From Paludibacteraceae bacterium (GTDB taxonomy: Bacteria; Bacteroidota; Bacteroidia; Bacteroidales; Paludibacteraceae), in the NCBI GenBank assembly GCA_905233415.1, contig CAJOEX010000011.1, positions 1 to 41,186 of the forward strand: 41,186 bases of DNA. The letters run 5' to 3'. The position numbers and the translations under genes were made by a program. Below, in pieces: positions 31,401-38,126 of the stretch. The notes below the pieces were generated by a model. It was not told where the DNA came from. It was given only the letters and a program-made list of their open reading frames with translations, and ran no database searches. Every line of letters starts with the position of its first letter. Position 1 is the stretch's first letter.

Positions 31401-32844
31401 TCTTGTAGTTGTACTGCTTGTACGTTATTTCACTGATGGTAGCGTCAGCGTTACCTCTCGGTTGCCTCTCGGCGTTAATGTACCAATCTGTAGTAAGATT
31501 AAACGAAACGGTTCCGAGGTCATGTGAGGCAAGCATTCGCCCGAGATTGAAATGCTTGGTTCCCAATTCGCCGGTTAATGCCAGGTCTGTAAAGTCCTGA
31601 TTGGAAAAACAGGTGCCGTCCGTGGTCAGCACACCCAAAGCTGTGCGGAAAGCACCGTGTAATGTCAGTTTGTGTAATCTGCCTCGTACTTCGCCTTGAT
31701 AGTGAACATCTCCCAATCGGCAAACCATCGGCGGCAAGTGGAACGGCCGACCTTGCAAGCCGGACACAAAGTCTTGGACTTGTGCCGTTGTGAGCGATAA
31801 ATCCTGACAGCGGGCATTGATATAAACGCTGTCTAAAACCGGCAAACCAATCGCGGAGAAGTTACCGAGAAAGACGCGCCTGTCGTCATAAAACAACGCT
31901 AAGTTATCGGCAGCTATACTGTCCAGCGAACCTTCCAAGTCTGCTGAAAATGCCAAAACTCCTTTTACGCCGCTGAAATCCTTCATAAAAAACTTGAGGT
32001 CACGCGGTGTAATTTGCGCCTTGTTCACGTGCAACCCCATTGATATGGCTTCTGCATTTTCGCGGAAATAATGCCCGAAAGACTGGGTTATGTCTTTTTT
32101 GGGGAAACGTGTGTGAACGCCCGAAGCGTCCAAATGTGAATTCGGTAACCGGACGTCTAACTTCGGCAGCATTATCAAGGTGTCATTGATGCGTAGGCGT
32201 GCCTGTACATCACTTACAACAAACTCCTCTGAAAAGCGTGAAAACGGCGTGTGTGTGGCGGTCGTCATGGTCAGGGAAACCGCTAATTGGCGGATTTCCG
32301 CGTCTAACGAATCTTTTGACAAGTGGTGCAATGATAATGATGACTCAGGCACATAAAATGAAAAAGTGTCGTATTTGGCTTGTATATCTTGCAAATGAAT
32401 GTTCTTCAGAACAATGTTCATGCTTAGGGGCGTTTTTGTGGTGTCTTCGGACGCAAAAGCCTCTAAGAGAAACGTGTGGTTGTATTCGCCTGACGGCAGT
32501 TGGTGCACATCTGCCCGCACGCCGTCAATGTTAATCGTCGGAAAGCGTAGGGTCTTTTCTGCAAGTGCCAACGGTGAGAAACGGGTATATAACTGCCGGA
32601 CATACAGCAACGTGTCTTGTTGCCGGTCTTCGATATAAATATCGTTGAGCGTAATTCGCATCGGAAACTGGTACTGAACAGTGCCGATGTGGACGGTTGT
32701 ATTCAGACTTTCGCTCAGTTTTTCAGTCGCCTTTTGAGCAGCATAAGTCTGAATTTTACTCGACGAGAGAAACCCGACCACCAAACCGACTATAACCAAT
32801 ATACAGCCCGCCAGTATGAGTAATATGACCCAAATCTTCTTCAA
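28414..32844 (-). CDS. tamB: TamB-like translocation and assembly module protein
   Basis: The 1476-residue protein has an N-terminal membrane anchor (VILLILAGCILVIVGLVVGFL, residues 6-26) and then a very long run of short beta-strands with AsmA-like repeats. The C-terminal region has the TamB (DUF490) domain: GRTNVPVLTNVHLTGPLNDPIIRFDIELP, QVVYLLVFGKFYTPE, SSTITGQINAWLGKL, and ends in barrel-like strands. It forms a beta-taco tube spanning the periplasm, thought to help outer-membrane protein insertion or to carry phospholipids to the outer membrane. Its BamA-type partner is not adjacent. Six bp from the phosphopantetheinyl transferase gene upstream. Confidence 0.92.
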   Translation of the reverse strand: MKKIWVILLILAGCILVIVGLVVGFLSSSKIQTYAAQKATEKLSESLNTTVHIGTVQYQFPMRITLNDIYIEDRQQDTLLYVRQLYTRFSPLALAEKTLRFPTINIDGVRADVHQLPSGEYNHTFLLEAFASEDTTKTPLSMNIVLKNIHLQDIQAKYDTFSFYVPESSLSLHHLSKDSLDAEIRQLAVSLTMTTATHTPFSRFSEEFVVSDVQARLRINDTLIMLPKLDVRLPNSHLDASGVHTRFPKKDITQSFGHYFRENAEAISMGLHVNKAQITPRDLKFFMKDFSGVKGVLAFSADLEGSLDSIAADNLALFYDDRRVFLGNFSAIGLPVLDSVYINARCQDLSLTTAQVQDFVSGLQGRPFHLPPMVCRLGDVHYQGEVRGRLHKLTLHGAFRTALGVLTTDGTCFSNQDFTDLALTGELGTKHFNLGRMLASHDLGTVSFNLTTDWYINAERQPRGNADATISEITYKQYNYKNIQLHSDFDDKYAEGTLRIEDQNIALNLEGLMDFNSEMNEIELHLALDRLCPGALKLTERYPDSELSANMQLHYLGEDIDHAEITANIESMQLRIADDTVVMNTFALTSDRHKDVLTLKLNSDYLTGTVKGDFAYTTLATSINKQVARYLPSLYSTKRYEQLMKMPSDNELSLYLYGHKIRKIQEMLQLPVMVSDDPVIKGSFNEKKGRWSLQTYIPGLVAGNTLLQDVTLTAGNASKWAELDLSLQVDSSRLTMHTQAVQDSLQLGLTLRALPPSKSFGTLDVDTRFTHYAGKPLVEAHIQPSIVQLGDSVYQIGDSHIAYCVADTSITISNFHILGTSQVIAAEGVASPRETDSLRVTLANINAGLLMPFALPEKAFSVGGRLTGWANLFGVFSKPVFEAEVRLDSALMGGAHIGNAVAKIELDRETGSIVIDGNVDNGSHRVAHVDGLAEPKKGRFLIDIFPDSIPLAFIGHWTANFLTDISGYGSGRVTVSGEGKKVWVITRVKGIDAGLTIPFTGCRYTFNDSVFMDSTSIIFPNMTLRDEEGNPFFFDGRLTHDEYFRDFRIKLSGHCAHTLAINLPDKPGQFMQGKIYADGDIFLEGPDTDIMLTANAKAVGKSRFRLSIDGPGSAADNSFITFYNRNDKKQEGAEEEEHSTLFPRRKQAAASSSSSRFRLGLNIDIDPQTLFELVLNERTGDKITARGDGSVKFTMDDSTDEYKLMGTYTLLSGKMGFTIANVIRRDFTIAEGSQIIWNGDPENPMLNVTAKYQVTASLKDLFGTETENLISGRTNVPVLTNVHLTGPLNDPIIRFDIELPKSEETIASQIKSVINTDEMMMRQVVYLLVFGKFYTPEYIRSSTASSGVNETYSILSSTITGQINAWLGKLTNVFTMGFNIRSDGEGSDSQQEYEAVFSLQPVDRLVINGNFGYRYNDISNRPFFGDLDIEYYLTPNGKVRLKGYTHTVDKYSLRQATMIEGVGVVFKHDFNWKKEE

Positions 32845-32850
32845 TAAACG

Positions 32851-33387
32851 TTAGTTGCTGTAGCAAACAGTATATATGTAATCCTCTTTTACGGTTGTTT
32901 CAAAGTGCACGTTTTCCGTGTGTGCCAGCACGTGCTGCAAATCATCAATAATGCCTGTCCCGAGGTATTTGAGGTACGCCTCTTTCTGCGTCCAGAGTTT
33001 TGTAAATTCAACGGCACTGTCACCGATGATTTTTTGTTCTTCCTCATTCATCGTCCGTGCCACCAACTCCGGCTTGATTGCTCTAATACTCTCAATATCT
33101 ATGCCAATCGGTTTTTCATCAACTGCAACGGCTATTCCGTGCTTGCAGTGACTGAGGGAAAACTTCGGTCCGTTTTCAATGTACGGTTTGCCGTATTCGT
33201 TGTATTTCCAATCGCCTGTTACACCCGCTTCGGCAAGCATTAGCCATGATTTGAGGCTTGCCCATTGCCCGAAAGTATGTCTGTACTTTAACGCTGTTTC
33301 GCGGCGTTGTGCATTTACCAGCGGCAGCATTCTTGCCACTTCCGCTTCAGTGCACAGACTCATATCATCAAAGACCTCAATAGACAC
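32851..33387 (-). CDS. 4'-phosphopantetheinyl transferase (Sfp/AcpT type)
   Basis: A 178-residue protein with the two Sfp motifs: GIDIES (metal-binding D97 and E99) and FTKLWTQKEAYLKYLG (W132 to K140, with the catalytic Glu and Lys). Upstream FSLSHCKHGIAVAV is the substrate-handling strand. It moves the phosphopantetheine arm of CoA onto a serine of an acyl- or peptidyl-carrier protein. Length is that of a compact Bacteroidota member. It overlaps yggS by 11 bp. No carrier-protein gene is near, so the housekeeping acyl carrier protein or a distant synthase is the likely target. Confidence 0.88.
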   Translation of the reverse strand: MSIEVFDDMSLCTEAEVARMLPLVNAQRRETALKYRHTFGQWASLKSWLMLAEAGVTGDWKYNEYGKPYIENGPKFSLSHCKHGIAVAVDEKPIGIDIESIRAIKPELVARTMNEEEQKIIGDSAVEFTKLWTQKEAYLKYLGTGIIDDLQHVLAHTENVHFETTVKEDYIYTVCYSN

Positions 33388-34018
33388 GTTCGCCGAAGAT
33401 ACTTGACCCTATTCTGACCATATTGGAGCCGTCCGCAATCGCCAGCCGATAGTCATCTGACATGCCCATGGAGAGTATATTGTTGCCCCCGTTTTCTGTT
33501 GCCAGCGCTTTCAGCCTGCGGAAACAGCGGTGTATTTCCGCTTCGTCGTCTGTGTTGGTCGCCATGGTCATCAGCCCGCAGACCTCCACATGTTTGTATT
33601 TGGGCAGCAACGGCAGCACTTCCGCCAATTCTTCCGGCAAAAAACCGGACTTTGTCTCTTCATGTGCCACATGCACTTCCAGCAGCACTTTTACAATTCG
33701 GTTTATCTTTGCCGCCTCTGCTTCGATGGTGTCTAACAAGCGCACGCTGTCAACGGACTGAATGAGGTGAACAAAAGGCACTATCTGACGCACTTTATTC
33801 GTTTGCAAATGTCCGATAAAGTGCCACCGGATGTCTTTCGGCAGCACTTCGTATTTGGCGCGCAGTTCCTGTACACGGCTTTCGCCGAAGTCCCGTTCAC
33901 CGGCTTTATAGGCTTCTAAAATCGCTTCGGCTGGGTGGAACTTGCTTACACAGACCAACGTTACCGTTTCCGGCAACGTTGATCTGATTTGTCCGATATG
34001 TTCGTTAATCGACGGCAC
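33377..34018 (-). CDS. YggS-like PLP-binding protein (PLPBP family)
   Basis: The 213-residue protein is an alanine-racemase-like single barrel: VCVSKFHP with the PLP lysine K26, FGESRVQEL, WHFIGHLQTNK, a VHLIQSVDS strand, EVHVAHEETKSGF, GLMTMATNT, LSMGMSDDY and VRIGSSIFGERVY. These are all diagnostic. Members keep the cellular PLP pool in balance and are not racemases. The start is a GTG at 34018 overlapping DUF4494 by 14 bp; no other Met precedes the conserved core, and the length then matches the family. Confidence 0.92.
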   Translation of the reverse strand: MPSINEHIGQIRSTLPETVTLVCVSKFHPAEAILEAYKAGERDFGESRVQELRAKYEVLPKDIRWHFIGHLQTNKVRQIVPFVHLIQSVDSVRLLDTIEAEAAKINRIVKVLLEVHVAHEETKSGFLPEELAEVLPLLPKYKHVEVCGLMTMATNTDDEAEIHRCFRRLKALATENGGNNILSMGMSDDYRLAIADGSNMVRIGSSIFGERVY

Positions 34019-34421
34019 GCAGCACTTCCAGTATAGGTGACTTGGTGACGGAAATAATTTCGCAGTCGTAGCCGTTCATGGCTTCCGAGAGGTTCTTCAT
34101 CGCCCAAGTGATGTTTGAAGCGCAGACCAGCACAGACACCGCTTTGCGGGTCTCTTTGCCGTTGTCCTCGATGGTAATCAGTTCCACGCGGCCTCTGTAC
34201 CACTTGTCGCCTTCGGGGGAGTTGATTATTTCAAAGAACTGTTTCTTGGTGCATGACGGAACCTCCAATTCGCCGAAAACCAGCGGCTTGATGTGTTCCA
34301 TCAAACGTTGCTCCACGTCAGAAGGCGTAAGCCCTTCCACCAAATAGGTTTCCTTTACATTACCCGGGTTATCTTCACCCGTTTGACGCTGGTAATTGAC
34401 TCTTATTTCGTAAAACAGCAT
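34005..34421 (-). CDS. DUF4494 family protein
   Basis: A 138-residue soluble protein (MLFYEIRVNYQRQ, KETYLVEGLTPSDVEQRL, SDVEQRLMEHI, WYRGRVELITIED, CEIISVTKSPILEVL) matching the Bacteroidota-specific DUF4494 family. Members have no known activity; they are commonly next to the yggS gene as here, which supports a shared transcript. No signal peptide. It starts 11 bp after the 671-residue secreted protein. Confidence 0.82.
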   Translation of the reverse strand: MLFYEIRVNYQRQTGEDNPGNVKETYLVEGLTPSDVEQRLMEHIKPLVFGELEVPSCTKKQFFEIINSPEGDKWYRGRVELITIEDNGKETRKAVSVLVCASNITWAMKNLSEAMNGYDCEIISVTKSPILEVLRAVD

Positions 34422-34432
34422 AGGGATAGTAA

Positions 34433-36448
34433 TTATAATTGTCTTCCAAGAACGTCATAAACGACGCCGTTATTGATAATAAACAGTTGTCCGTCGCGGA
34501 GCACTTTCGTAGCCGGAGCAAATTCCGTTTGCGTATTTTGCTCCACGTTTGTCGGTTTTGGAACTTCATCAAGGTGGTATTTCGAAGTCTTGGAAACACC
34601 GGGTTTGCCGCCGTAGTTCGACAGCGTACCGTAAACCCACACTTCCTTACCGATATTTTCGTTGTGTTCAGCTACGTTCAAACCGTTGCGCACGCGTCCT
34701 TGCGGCAGTTCTACAATAATCATGTTCGCCAAGTCCGTTTCGCCTTTTTCATCGGCAATGGCGATGGCGTTGGTGGCTTCGCTGCTGAGCGCACGCACTT
34801 TGATGTTGGAGTCAAAGCCGTCGATGATAAAGCCGTGAACCCATGCTTTCCAGCCGGGATTGCCTAATTCCTGTACATCTGCTACGGAATACGGATTCAG
34901 CAACGTGCCGTCTGCACTTACGTTGGCAATCGCATAGTGTACCGTCAGAATCTCACTCTTCACACCTGCAAGGATAGCGACTGCCCGCAGCGTCTTGGTC
35001 TTGTCTATGGTAATGGACTTGTCGTACTTGGTGGCTTTCTCTGTCGGACGGGAGCCGTCTAACGTGTAGAATATTTCGGCGCCTTCTGTATAGCAGGACA
35101 GCGAAACGAGTTGTTCCGTGGTATAAACGCCTGCAGGAATGTCCACTTCCGGTGTCTCCGGTGCGCCTTCTACGGCGGCATAAATATCAATCGTGGTAAT
35201 GCGTGCAGAGTGGTCGCTGAGGATGGCCAAATCATAGATAGTTCCTGCCGCACGGAAGTCACGGTTAATGAGGAATATGTTGGACGATGTTGCACCTGTA
35301 GCCTTTTTGCTGACGGGCTCTTCACCAACCAGAATGTTCGTTTCCACATATTCCGAAGCATATTCTTCGCCGGTGACAACAATCTTGGTAACGTCGTGAG
35401 CAAATGCAGGCAGCGTCAGTTTGGAGTCTTTCTTGCCCAACAGCAGGTAGCCGGACTTGTTGAAATTATAGCCGTTGCCGTTCTTCACTTCCCCGACGCT
35501 GGTCAGTGTGATGGACAAGTCTCCGTTGGTATAAGTGTTCGTGCCGACAGTGTGTTCATTCGGGATTCCCCACAAGTTGGCTTTGTCAGAGAAGTCAAAC
35601 ATCGCTTTGGGCGAACGGCCTTCAAACTCTGCCGTTACAACCACATTGGCTGCCGGCATTAGGAATTGGCTGTCTTCAATGACGGTATAAACTTCTTCTT
35701 CGCCGGCTTTATATACAAATGCAAGTGAACCTTCTACAAAGTCATAGCCTTTTGCCACGGTATAATCCACTTCGATGATGACGTTTTCGCCTGCTTTCGG
35801 ATACGAAACGCTAATCTGACCGCCTTCCACCTCTGCGGCGGTAACGGTATATTTCGGTAGCGACGGGTCGCCCGAAGGACTGTTCACATAGAGCACAAAT
35901 GTTTCGTCGCTGATAAGTTTCTTCCAGCCGCTGTTACCGCTTGTGGAGTAGGGGTAGCGCGCAAAGTACGTTAATGTGGCAGGGTCGCCGTCTTTATGCC
36001 AAACGCCGATAAACTGCTCTTTTGTGTTTATTACCCCGTACAAATAGCCTCTGTATTCCTCCTCGGCACGTACGTTGAATACATCCGTGTAGGTCGTTCC
36101 GGCTTTGGGTTTGCCAACACGCAGACCTTTGGTGTCGTCCAGCATGTAAAGGAACTCATCGCCGCGTGTAAAGCGGTAACCGCCTTCCACTTCTTCGGCT
36201 GTAAAGATGTACTTGGCTTCCGGATCTTCCAATGCGCCGTCTGTTAACGTTACTGCCTCGGATTTGGGAGGCGTGCCTGTTGCTTCTTCAGCGCTAAGCG
36301 CGTACGTCGTTCCTGCATAGGCCATTGTGATAACTGCCTCGTCACCGGTTACAAGGTTTTTGAACTGGGCGAGTGGTTTGAATGTGGTTGCTTGTGCCGC
36401 CATAACTGCGGTAAGTGCACATAGCACGGTGAAAATGTTGTTTTTCAT
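34433..36448 (-). CDS. Large secreted multi-domain surface protein with C-terminal sorting tail
   Basis: A 671-residue secreted protein (signal peptide MKNNIFTVLCALTAVMAAQA). Residues 25-195 are a beta-rich region with YALSAEEA-type strands. A listeria/InlB-type repeat follows (GYDFVEGSLAFVYK... MPAANVVVTAEF, about 240-280). Near 440-500 lies a chitobiase/beta-hexosaminidase C-terminal-like domain (PAGVYTTEQLVSLSCYT, IFYTLDGSRPTEKATKYD). Then comes a beta domain (NPYSVADVQEL, KAWVHGFIIDGF) resembling DUF6359, and last KVLRDGQLFIINNG..YD.LG, the tail shared with two other proteins in the window. No catalytic motif is seen. Probably an exported surface or carbohydrate-binding protein. No own promoter detected; 29 bp after trxB. 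Confidence 0.8.
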   Translation of the reverse strand: MKNNIFTVLCALTAVMAAQATTFKPLAQFKNLVTGDEAVITMAYAGTTYALSAEEATGTPPKSEAVTLTDGALEDPEAKYIFTAEEVEGGYRFTRGDEFLYMLDDTKGLRVGKPKAGTTYTDVFNVRAEEEYRGYLYGVINTKEQFIGVWHKDGDPATLTYFARYPYSTSGNSGWKKLISDETFVLYVNSPSGDPSLPKYTVTAAEVEGGQISVSYPKAGENVIIEVDYTVAKGYDFVEGSLAFVYKAGEEEVYTVIEDSQFLMPAANVVVTAEFEGRSPKAMFDFSDKANLWGIPNEHTVGTNTYTNGDLSITLTSVGEVKNGNGYNFNKSGYLLLGKKDSKLTLPAFAHDVTKIVVTGEEYASEYVETNILVGEEPVSKKATGATSSNIFLINRDFRAAGTIYDLAILSDHSARITTIDIYAAVEGAPETPEVDIPAGVYTTEQLVSLSCYTEGAEIFYTLDGSRPTEKATKYDKSITIDKTKTLRAVAILAGVKSEILTVHYAIANVSADGTLLNPYSVADVQELGNPGWKAWVHGFIIDGFDSNIKVRALSSEATNAIAIADEKGETDLANMIIVELPQGRVRNGLNVAEHNENIGKEVWVYGTLSNYGGKPGVSKTSKYHLDEVPKPTNVEQNTQTEFAPATKVLRDGQLFIINNGVVYDVLGRQL

Positions 36449-36477
36449 ACTCTAAATGTTTTGGTTAATTATGTTGA

Positions 36478-37416
36478 TTATAATGTTTTTAAGTATTTGT
36501 CTGCGTCAAGTGCTGCCTTGCAGCCCGAACCGGCGGCTACAATCGCTTGTCTGTAGCGCGGGTCACAGCAATCGCCTGCCGCGAAAACGCCCGCAGCGCC
36601 GATACATGCCTGCGAATCAGCCAATGTCTTTAAATATCCCTCTTCATCCGTTTCCAACATTCCGCGGAACAGTTGCGTGTTCGGATGATGACCAATCGCT
36701 AAGAAGAAACCGTCAATGGCGATGTGGTGCAGCTGCTCATCCGGCTCGCCTTTGCGATAGACCAGATCTGCACCTTGCACTTTGCCTTCGCCGGTCAGTC
36801 GGACCGTGTTATGCTCAAACAGTACTTCTATCTTCGGATTGTTCAATACGCGGTCTTGCATGATTTGCGACGCACGCAGGAACGGCTTGCGCACAATCAG
36901 ATAAACCTTCTCACACAGATTGGCAAGGTATTGCGCTTCCTCGCAAGCCGTGTCACCACCGCCTACTACGGCAACGGTTTTCTTGCGGTAGAAGAAGCCG
37001 TCACACGTCGCACACGCACTTACGCCGCGCCCGCGGTAGGTCGTCTCGGACGGCAGACCGAGGTACTTGGCACTTGCTCCGGTGGCGATGATGAGGGCGT
37101 TCGTCTCGTAAACGTCTGTGTCTTCCACCCATATTTTATGCGGTTTGCCCAATTCGACTTTGGTGACTACGCCTGAAACAAAGACTGTGCCGAAACGCTC
37201 TGCCTGCCGGCGCAGGTCGTCCATCATCTGGAACGGCTCCACACCGTCGGGATAGCCGGGGAAGTTCTCCACTTCGGTCGTCGTCATCAGTTGACCGCCA
37301 AGTTGCGGACCTTCAATCAGGATGGGATTCCAATTCGCTCTTGCCGCGTAAATGGCAGCGGTATATCCGGCAGGACCGGAGCCGATGATAATCAAATTAT
37401 GCACGTTATTATTCAT
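36478..37416 (-). CDS. trxB: Thioredoxin-disulfide reductase
   Basis: The 312-residue flavoprotein has the FAD motif GSGPAGYTAAIYAAR, the redox-active CATC, an NADPH motif GGGDTACEEA, and the closing FAD signature GVFAAGDCCDPRYRQ. It reduces thioredoxin with NADPH. The start is the ATG at 37416; an in-frame TTG at 37431 adds only KKQH before it and lies next to the 11-bp repeat. It follows lolA at 158 bp, the gap being the repeat array. No TAnnTTTG promoter found in the gap, so it may share transcription from upstream. Confidence 0.95.
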   Translation of the reverse strand: MNNNVHNLIIIGSGPAGYTAAIYAARANWNPILIEGPQLGGQLMTTTEVENFPGYPDGVEPFQMMDDLRRQAERFGTVFVSGVVTKVELGKPHKIWVEDTDVYETNALIIATGASAKYLGLPSETTYRGRGVSACATCDGFFYRKKTVAVVGGGDTACEEAQYLANLCEKVYLIVRKPFLRASQIMQDRVLNNPKIEVLFEHNTVRLTGEGKVQGADLVYRKGEPDEQLHHIAIDGFFLAIGHHPNTQLFRGMLETDEEGYLKTLADSQACIGAAGVFAAGDCCDPRYRQAIVAAGSGCKAALDADKYLKTL

Positions 37417-37433
37417 GTGTTGTTTTTTCAATT

Positions 37434-37530
37434 AGGTTACAATCAGGTTACAATCAGGTTTCTATCAGGCTTCTCTCGGGTCAATCACGCAATAATCACC
37501 CAATAATCACGCAATAATCACGCAATAATG
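37434..37530. repeat. 11-bp tandem repeat array (two unit types)
   Basis: Plus strand: AGGTTACAATC twice, AGGTTTCTATC, AGGCTTCTCTC, a 9-bp GGGTCAATC, then ACGCAATAATC, ACCCAATAATC, ACGCAATAATC, ACGCAATAATG. Eight of nine units are exactly 11 bp, and two sub-families sit side by side. It occupies most of the lolA-trxB gap. First unit AGGTTA is shared with the unit at 2364-2374 (TTAGGTTA). Confidence 0.85.
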
Positions 37531-37574
37531 GCTGCTTGAAGATGGGCAAGCCGAGGTGTCAATAAATCAACAAG

Positions 37575-38126
37575 TTATCGCAAATCATTGACAAATGTTT
37601 TTGGGTCGGGCGTTAATATGTATGTTTGTTGTTCCGTAATGTATTTCGTGTTGCGGAGCAGAAGAGAAGTCGTTTTTCTGCCTTCGCGGACTTCAAGGCG
37701 TATAGGAAGATTGTCTTTGTTGAGCGTTAAGGTGAACTTCTGAATGCCAATCGATTGGTCTTTCGGCGTGAGCGTAATAATGGTAGAACCGTTGGCCTCG
37801 CGCTCGGTAATATTGCAAACCTTGCTCAACGCACGGGCATAAAGGAACGGATTGGTTTCCAACAATTCCTGTTCGGTCGGGTGGGAGAGCGTCAGTTCGT
37901 CGGTATCTTCCTGATAAATATACAAAGTATTGCCGTCATAGGCAGCCTGCATGTCAAAAATGGCAAGACGGAACCGTTCGCCGGACATGGTTATCGAACC
38001 CGTGTGATTGAGCGGCTGTGATGCATCCGCTGCAATCGTCAGGGTAAAGTCTGTTTGCAAGGTTTTCGTTTCCAACGAGCTTAGAAACGTTTGCAAAACG
38101 GTTAATATAATCAGAAGCATTTTCAT
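37575..38126 (-). CDS. lolA: LolA-like outer-membrane lipoprotein carrier
   Basis: The 183-residue protein has a short hydrophobic start (MKMLLIILTVLQTFLSS) followed directly by the LolA-type strand pattern: TLQTDFTLTI, GSITMSGERFRLAIFDMQAAYDGNTLYIYQED, NPF.... IGIQKFTLTLNKDNLPIRLEV. It should carry lipoproteins across the periplasm from LolCDE to the outer membrane. The usual N-terminal helix before the first strand is shorter than in many LolA proteins. The ATG overlaps the ftsK stop (ATGA). Confidence 0.87.
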   Translation of the reverse strand: MKMLLIILTVLQTFLSSLETKTLQTDFTLTIAADASQPLNHTGSITMSGERFRLAIFDMQAAYDGNTLYIYQEDTDELTLSHPTEQELLETNPFLYARALSKVCNITEREANGSTIITLTPKDQSIGIQKFTLTLNKDNLPIRLEVREGRKTTSLLLRNTKYITEQQTYILTPDPKTFVNDLR

